Shown here: one piece after another, positions 13,347-17,184 of the stretch
Layout: the number at the start of each line of letters is the position of its first letter
Position numbering within the stretch: position 1 is the first letter of the stretch
From: CAYUFB01 sp964444125
GTDB taxonomy: Bacteria; Patescibacteriota; Dojkabacteria; B142; JAFGMG01
Direction of reading: 5' to 3'
Length of the DNA stretch: 17,184 nt
Assembly (NCBI GenBank): GCA_964444125.1
Contig: CAYUFB010000024.1
Coordinates: 1-17,184 of the forward strand
Notes under the pieces: generated by a model
Told to the model about the DNA's origin: nothing
Databases searched by the model: none
Seen by the model: the letters and a program-made list of their open reading frames with translations, nothing else
Made by a program: the position numbers and the translations under genes

Positions 13347-16114
13347 TTATTTTTTTTCTTCCGTTTAATAGATAAAATTATTCCTACAATTCCTGTACCA
13401 AGTAACGCAGTGCTTATTGTTAATACGGGTACAACTGAATCGCCTGTATCTGCAATTAAAATGTCTCTATATATCCCTGCATTCAGAAAATCCATACAGC
13501 CATCGGCGGTAATGTAATGAATCCCATCTTTCACATAATTCTCGTGGACTCCGTTTTCCTGAAGTGGAAGAAGAATAACCTTGTATTCAGTTGGAGTAGT
13601 AGCATTATCGAAACCTGCGGGAATATCTACTTTGATCGTTAGAAGGGTGTTGTAGGGCAATCCTAACTCGGTGTATATACCATTTTCATTTGTAAAAACA
13701 ATCGAATTATTTTCAGGTAAAAACTCTGACTCTGCCCAAGTTATAGTAACTTTAGCGTTCTCAATCGGGTTTTCATCAAAATCAAATTTTCCATTCTTGT
13801 TTGCATCATCCCAGACTGTTCCTGTCATACAACATGAGCTTGCTACGGAAGTAACAACTTCACTTGATACTTCTATCGCAGAAGGAGAGTCAAGTATTGC
13901 TCTATTTCTGATTTCAGTACCTGTTTGTGTGGGAATGTCGATCACTACTTTGAAGCTTACTTCGCCTTCTTCACGAGATGCAAGATTATCAAACTCCCAT
14001 GTCACAGTTCTACTTTCAGGGTCATACACTACGGGAATGTCTGAATCCGTTGTTACAAAATCCACAAATGTTGTATGTTCTGGAATAGTATCTACTATTT
14101 TTGTATACGGTGAACTAGCACTCCCTATATTCCTAAAATTTAGAGTGTAAATTATTGGCTGTCCAGGTGTTACAGTCTCTGGTAAGTCTTGCACCTTCTC
14201 AAGTTCTAGCATTGGAATATGAACAGTAGTAATTGTTGAATCATTAAGTGTTTCTGCTTCTTCTGTTTGCACTTCTGCATTGTTGTTTATAACAGTCTCA
14301 TCCTCAATTCCCTCACTCAATTGGACTTCAAATGTCACTGTTCTTGAAGTTTGTTTAGCTAGAGTGCCAATATCCCAAACTATTTGATCTGGGTTAGCTT
14401 GAAGAATTTGTCCATTATCACTGATATTCTGTATTTCTCCATACTGGTTCAACTCACTAATATCATCAACAATCCTTACATTGTGAGCGTCTGCATCTCC
14501 TGAGTTCTCGATATTTATTGTGTAGGTCATCAATCTCTGATTCGGTTCAGGGAGGCTACCATGAATGTCATTTGCCTCTACATTTGTTTCATCACTATCA
14601 GTTACAGTCTTTTCAATACTCATAATGACCTCAGCTGTAGCATTCGTAGTAGTAGAATCTTCTACAGGAGGGGATTGATCAGATGTTACAGTAACAGAAT
14701 TTGGAATAGTGTAAGTTCCATGCGGAAGGTCTTTTACTTGTGCTCTAACTCTAAATTCAAGAATATCCCCATGATTTAATACAGGGAAATCCCAATAAAG
14801 AGTATCACCATCATTTACACCACTATCAGCATCTAATATGTCGATTTGGTCTTGATCATAATCATCAACTACGACAATGTTATCTGCTGTGCCTCCAAGA
14901 TTTTCGACTCTGATTGTATATAGAAATTCCTCTTGGTTTCTTACTTCGTTGGACTTAACCTCTATCTCGTCACTATCCGTCACAACTTTAGTAACTCTCA
15001 AATCTGGTGAAGCATTAACGCTTACCTGATTTGTGGAGAAGTTGTATGGGATAAGCTCAACTGTAATTGGAGGTCTGTTTATCTGTCCCCATGTTGGCTG
15101 CCCTGAATTCCATCCAGAAGGAGCATTAGAATCATCCCTCATTGCTACAGCAGGTCTTACTTCAGGATTACTGTAATTACTGATACTAGGTTGAGTAGCG
15201 GACTGAGTTTCAACGTGTCTGTTATTGTCATAGATAGTCACTCCGTCATTCACAATGTTTTCAGGATAACTAGTTCCCCAATTTTCTGTATAACTGAATG
15301 TTCTGGTCTGTCCTGAATTGATCGTGTGAGTTTGATCATAAACTGCACCACTAGGCATTACATCTCTTACTCTAATATTCCCCAAGTTATATGCGGAAAC
15401 ATTTCTAAGAGTAACATCGTATCTAACTACTAGGCTTGAACCTGACCATGTAGGTGTAGCAGTAAAACTAACCAGCTGAATAGGCTGGATAGTATCAAAT
15501 GAATAGAAAATTCTTCCGCCATGCGCTGTTCTGTGATTGAAAGTACCTATGCTTCCTGTGGTAATTCGTTTACCACTTCTAGTACCAAATCCGGGCATTG
15601 AAGTTGAAGCATAGCTACCGCCAGCTCCGACTCGTGTTAGATCCCCAAGTGAAGGATCTGATCTTGAGGTAAAGAAATGGATGCTATCAACATCTACATT
15701 ATGTCCAGAGTAGTTCCAGACCCACATTCCAAATTCAACATGAGTATTTGGGGGGACTGCGACATAATCACCGACTCCTGGATATTTATGTGCGTCAGGA
15801 TAACTAATATCGGCGACATCAAGCATAGAATGACTTTGTATCCAGCTTCCAGAGTTTCCTTCAACGTCTGAAGCATTCCATGAGACACCATTGCCTCCAA
15901 TACTGTTATATTGCACACCAACAGTTGAGGCAAAACTACAATTATCTACATCACCACCTGATGAGTAGAAAGAATCAGCTTTGACTTTAGAGACTAAAGT
16001 CAGGGGCACTGAAGCTTGAATGACCAGAAAGCAGAGAAAAATTAGTTTTAGCTTTCTGATTTTGAGCAGTTTGAACTTGAGCAGCTTGGTCGAGAGTGAC
16101 CAGCTCTTGTTCAT
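13343..16114 (-). CDS. Large DUF11-repeat surface protein with sortase signal
   Basis: The 923-residue protein has a long basic N-terminus with a signal peptide (hydrophobic about 23-42, ending near VKA). A unique domain (about 48-205) is rich in Gly, Ser, Trp and Tyr. Three to four DUF11-type beta-sandwich repeats follow (about 212-320, 370-495, 496-632, 635-755), with motifs such as YTIRVENLGGTADN and YTINIENSGDADAHN. Next is an SdrD/Cna-B-like domain (about 764-880; GTVWDDANKNGKFDFDENP, a calcium-loop-like sequence). The end is a wall-sorting signal: IADTG (887-891), hydrophobic span 893-915, KRKKKNK tail. It is the first gene of the transfer operon and likely a contact adhesin, like aggregation substance of enterococcal plasmids (an analogy in role only). 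The sortase encoded at 1289-1816 is the probable anchoring enzyme. Confidence 0.85.
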   Translation of the reverse strand: MNKSWSLSTKLLKFKLLKIRKLKLIFLCFLVIQASVPLTLVSKVKADSFYSSGGDVDNCSFASTVGVQYNSIGGNGVSWNASDVEGNSGSWIQSHSMLDVADISYPDAHKYPGVGDYVAVPPNTHVEFGMWVWNYSGHNVDVDSIHFFTSRSDPSLGDLTRVGAGGSYASTSMPGFGTRSGKRITTGSIGTFNHRTAHGGRIFYSFDTIQPIQLVSFTATPTWSGSSLVVRYDVTLRNVSAYNLGNIRVRDVMPSGAVYDQTHTINSGQTRTFSYTENWGTSYPENIVNDGVTIYDNNRHVETQSATQPSISNYSNPEVRPAVAMRDDSNAPSGWNSGQPTWGQINRPPITVELIPYNFSTNQVSVNASPDLRVTKVVTDSDEIEVKSNEVRNQEEFLYTIRVENLGGTADNIVVVDDYDQDQIDILDADSGVNDGDTLYWDFPVLNHGDILEFRVRAQVKDLPHGTYTIPNSVTVTSDQSPPVEDSTTTNATAEVIMSIEKTVTDSDETNVEANDIHGSLPEPNQRLMTYTINIENSGDADAHNVRIVDDISELNQYGEIQNISDNGQILQANPDQIVWDIGTLAKQTSRTVTFEVQLSEGIEDETVINNNAEVQTEEAETLNDSTITTVHIPMLELEKVQDLPETVTPGQPIIYTLNFRNIGSASSPYTKIVDTIPEHTTFVDFVTTDSDIPVVYDPESRTVTWEFDNLASREEGEVSFKVVIDIPTQTGTEIRNRAILDSPSAIEVSSEVVTSVASSCCMTGTVWDDANKNGKFDFDENPIENAKVTITWAESEFLPENNSIVFTNENGIYTELGLPYNTLLTIKVDIPAGFDNATTPTEYKVILLPLQENGVHENYVKDGIHYITADGCMDFLNAGIYRDILIADTGDSVVPVLTISTALLGTGIVGIILSIKRKKKNK

Positions 16115-16129
16115 AATATTTAATTGTAA

Positions 16130-16135
16130 ATTATA
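16130..16135 (-). promoter_or_regulatory. -10 box (TATAAT) of the main transfer operon
   Basis: On the minus strand a perfect TATAAT ends 15 bases before the ATG at 16114, predicting a leader of about 9 bases without a Shine-Dalgarno site. No good -35 hexamer stands 16-18 bases upstream; that region is inside the arm of the 16139-16205 hairpin. The promoter may therefore need an activator or be masked by a bound protein. Confidence 0.5.
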
Positions 16136-16138
16136 TTA

Positions 16139-16205
16139 ATTACTTCTCTCTATGGTGAGGTCTCACAAGCTGCTCGAAAGGAAACCCCACCATAGAACAA
16201 GTAAT
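16139..16205. repeat. Hairpin-bounded spacer upstream of the transfer operon
   Basis: Nested inverted repeats: ATTACTT/AAGTAAT (16139-16145 with 16199-16205), and CTATGGTGAGGT (16150-16161) with ACCCCACCATAG (16184-16195), 11 of 12 paired. The loop is 22 bases. It fills the gap between the stop of the 111-residue gene and the TATAAT box. No U-tract follows in either direction. It may be an operator, an attenuator-like structure or a boundary between the regulatory and transfer units. Confidence 0.5.
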
Positions 16206-16540
16206 CAACTGACCTTAAAAATTTTTCTAGTACCTTTTGTTTCTATCTGTTCAATATTCAAAATTTCTGCTGAAATAAAAGATCCAAAATAATCTAAAAC
16301 TTCATCTAACTTGTATTCGAGATTAGTTTTGGTATGAATCCTAAAACCTTTTTCATCAAAGCATTCAATTTGACACTGGTCTTCATCAATCAGAAAAAAA
16401 AGGAAACTATAATCGCTTAAAAAGCCTAAAAGTAATGTCCCCAACTTATACCCTCTATCGTTAAGGTCTGGGAATTGCTCAGTGGTAAAGCCAATGAGTT
16501 TTCGTATATTTTTCTTTTTATTTACTGTCTTTTTGCTCAT
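16205..16540 (-). CDS. Hypothetical protein, 111 residues
   Basis: This small protein has a strongly basic N-terminus (MSKKTVNKKKNIRKL), then a mostly hydrophobic middle (about 31-52, GTLLLGFLSDYSFLFFLID) and an acidic C-terminal half with alternating strands and helices. The middle is hydrophobic enough for a marginal membrane segment but may be a buried core. The segment FPDLNDRGYKLGTLLLGFL can be aligned with PNVSDKEFRLTAYLFAIFL of the gene just upstream, so the two may be distant paralogues. It overlaps that gene by 23 bases, has no Shine-Dalgarno site, and ends with TGA in the arm of the 16139-16205 hairpin. Function unknown. Confidence 0.65.
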   Translation of the reverse strand: MSKKTVNKKKNIRKLIGFTTEQFPDLNDRGYKLGTLLLGFLSDYSFLFFLIDEDQCQIECFDEKGFRIHTKTNLEYKLDEVLDYFGSFISAEILNIEQIETKGTRKIFKVS

Positions 16541-16862
16541 TTAAGCTAATCTGTAAGAGATATTTAGAATGTTCAGGAGCTTCGATAGTGATTAGCCCCC
16601 TGGAATTTGTTTCCTGAATTGCTTGAATTAGTTCGCGCTTATTAAGTCCCAAACCGCCAAGAACTTTTTCCCGCTTTCCATTCCCGATAAATTTATCCCT
16701 TCCCTCAATTAATTCATTAAAATATATCCAACAATGGGTTTGTTCTGTAAATAAGAAAATCGCAAATAGATAAGCTGTCAGTCGAAACTCCTTATCAGAC
16801 ACATTAGGCATCTCCTGTAAGATGTAGCTGGTAAGAGGTTCAAACTTCTTGTATTTTTTCAT
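16518..16862 (-). CDS. Hypothetical protein with possible winged helix, 114 residues
   Basis: I do not recognise a named family. The C-terminal half (about 63-108: KREKVLGGLGLNKRELIQAI, then SRGLITIEAPEHSKYLLQISL) reads like a helix-turn-helix followed by a beta wing, as in small DNA-binding or replication-control proteins. The N-terminal half (about 8-50) is helical with a hydrophobic centre. It follows the XRE regulator by 19 bases and overlaps the next gene by 23, so the three form a probable operon upstream of the transfer genes. A role in regulating transfer or replication is plausible but not shown. Confidence 0.65.
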   Translation of the reverse strand: MKKYKKFEPLTSYILQEMPNVSDKEFRLTAYLFAIFLFTEQTHCWIYFNELIEGRDKFIGNGKREKVLGGLGLNKRELIQAIQETNSRGLITIEAPEHSKYLLQISLNEQKDSK

Positions 16863-16881
16863 TTTAAAAAATCGTAAAAAT

Positions 16882-17118
16882 TTAAAGAACTTTTTCTTCT
16901 TTGATGTAGAAAACTTTGTCTACTTCTTCGCCGATTGCCCTAGATATAAGAAGTGCAGTCATAATGCTAGGATTGGCTTGCCCCTTCTCTATCCTGGAAA
17001 ATGTTTCTCTATTAATGAAAGCTTTCCGAGCAATATCATTCTGAGAGTAATTGCTTCTCTCACGAAAAAGCTTGAGATTGTTTTGTAGCTTTAAAGCCAC
17101 GTTTACTGGTGCTTTCAT
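16882..17118 (-). CDS. XRE-family transcriptional regulator
   Basis: The 78-residue protein is essentially one Cro/CI-type helix-turn-helix. It reads NNLKLFRERSNYSQNDIARKA (13-33), then FINRETFSRIEKGQANPSIM (34-53) with the recognition helix at about 36-45, then TALLISRAIGEEVDKVFY. It should bind DNA as a dimer in the cytoplasm. It is the first gene of the regulatory unit, so it probably represses its own promoter and may act on the transfer operon. Such small regulators often control the switch between silent and transferring states of conjugative elements. The start at 17118 is the first ATG after the promoter. Confidence 0.88.
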   Translation of the reverse strand: MKAPVNVALKLQNNLKLFRERSNYSQNDIARKAFINRETFSRIEKGQANPSIMTALLISRAIGEEVDKVFYIKEEKVL

Positions 17119-17127
17119 ATTGCGAAA

Positions 17128-17155
17128 ATAATAAGTTAAATTTAAGGAAATACAA
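17128..17155 (-). promoter_or_regulatory. Promoter of the XRE regulator unit
   Basis: On the minus strand TTGTAT (17150-17155) and TATTAT (17128-17133) are separated by 16 bases. They match the sigma-70-type hexamers at 4 of 6 and 5 of 6 positions. The -10 box ends 9 bases before the ATG, so the leader would be only a few bases long. Confidence 0.5.
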
Positions 17156-17184
17156 AAAATTTATTTTGGTATTTTTTGCTCAAA

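Noticed and set aside
13671..14150. Plus-strand open frame of 159 residues opposite the surface-protein gene
   Set aside because: It mirrors the DUF11 repeat coding sequence (Ser/Val/Thr-rich), with no start context and no recognisable domain.
16139..16205. Hairpin as a rho-independent terminator
   Set aside because: No run of T follows the stem on either strand. The A/T-rich sequence after it on the minus strand contains the TATAAT box instead.
1..17184. TGA recoding (as in some candidate phyla)
   Set aside because: Several genes end at TGA exactly at ATGA junctions with the next gene, and TGA does not interrupt the conserved domains, so it is a normal stop here.

Overview
The window is AT-rich and almost every convincing gene lies on the minus strand, so it reads from right (17 kb) to left. 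The content is a compact conjugation-type (type IV secretion) gene cluster of a cell with a Gram-positive-like envelope. It has a VirB2-like pilin, a polytopic VirB6/TrbL-like channel, a VirB4 split into a PrgI/VirB4-N protein and a VirB4 ATPase protein, an M23 peptidoglycan hydrolase, a VirD4/TraG-type coupling ATPase, a replication-relaxation family protein, a sortase, and a large DUF11-repeat surface protein with a sortase-type C-terminus. VirB7, VirB9, VirB10 and VirB11 equivalents are absent, as expected without an outer membrane. No gene has a clear Shine-Dalgarno sequence; starts follow A/T-rich leaders. The split VirB4, the long N-terminal domain of the coupling ATPase and the lack of Shine-Dalgarno sites together suggest Patescibacteria (CPR). 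That is an inference from gene style, not a phylogenetic placement. All three stop codons are used as stops, so the standard bacterial code applies.

Layout, right to left. At 17118-16205 there is a small regulatory unit: an XRE-type regulator behind a recognisable promoter, then two small overlapping genes that may be distant paralogues. A hairpin-bounded spacer (16139-16205) and a TATAAT box precede the main operon. That operon runs 16114-2905 with overlaps or gaps of only a few bases: surface protein, 50-residue membrane protein, pilin, VirB6-like, PrgI/VirB4-N, VirB4 ATPase, membrane-anchored Ig-like protein, M23 hydrolase, winged-helix initiator-like protein, and coupling ATPase. A strongly folded element of about 160 bases (2705-2862) separates it from the replication-relaxation protein and the sortase (2679-1289). 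Next comes a 400-base gene-free stretch with another inverted-repeat-bounded element (1019-1268). Two small accessory genes (DUF2958 and an unknown) with near-identical T-rich leaders follow, then a strong bidirectional-looking terminator at the left edge.

How it may work together: the surface protein would be anchored to the wall by the cluster's own sortase through an IADTG signal and could mediate contact with recipients. The M23 enzyme would open the wall. Pilin, VirB6-like and VirB4 proteins would form the channel, and the coupling ATPase would feed DNA. The winged-helix protein has iteron-like repeats inside its own gene and may be the replication initiator of a plasmid or integrative element. 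No classical relaxase, integrase or partition gene is visible here. The most unusual material is non-coding: four spacers are each enclosed by good inverted repeats, and the 2705-2862 element forms a clean three-way junction that is a candidate transfer origin or structured RNA.
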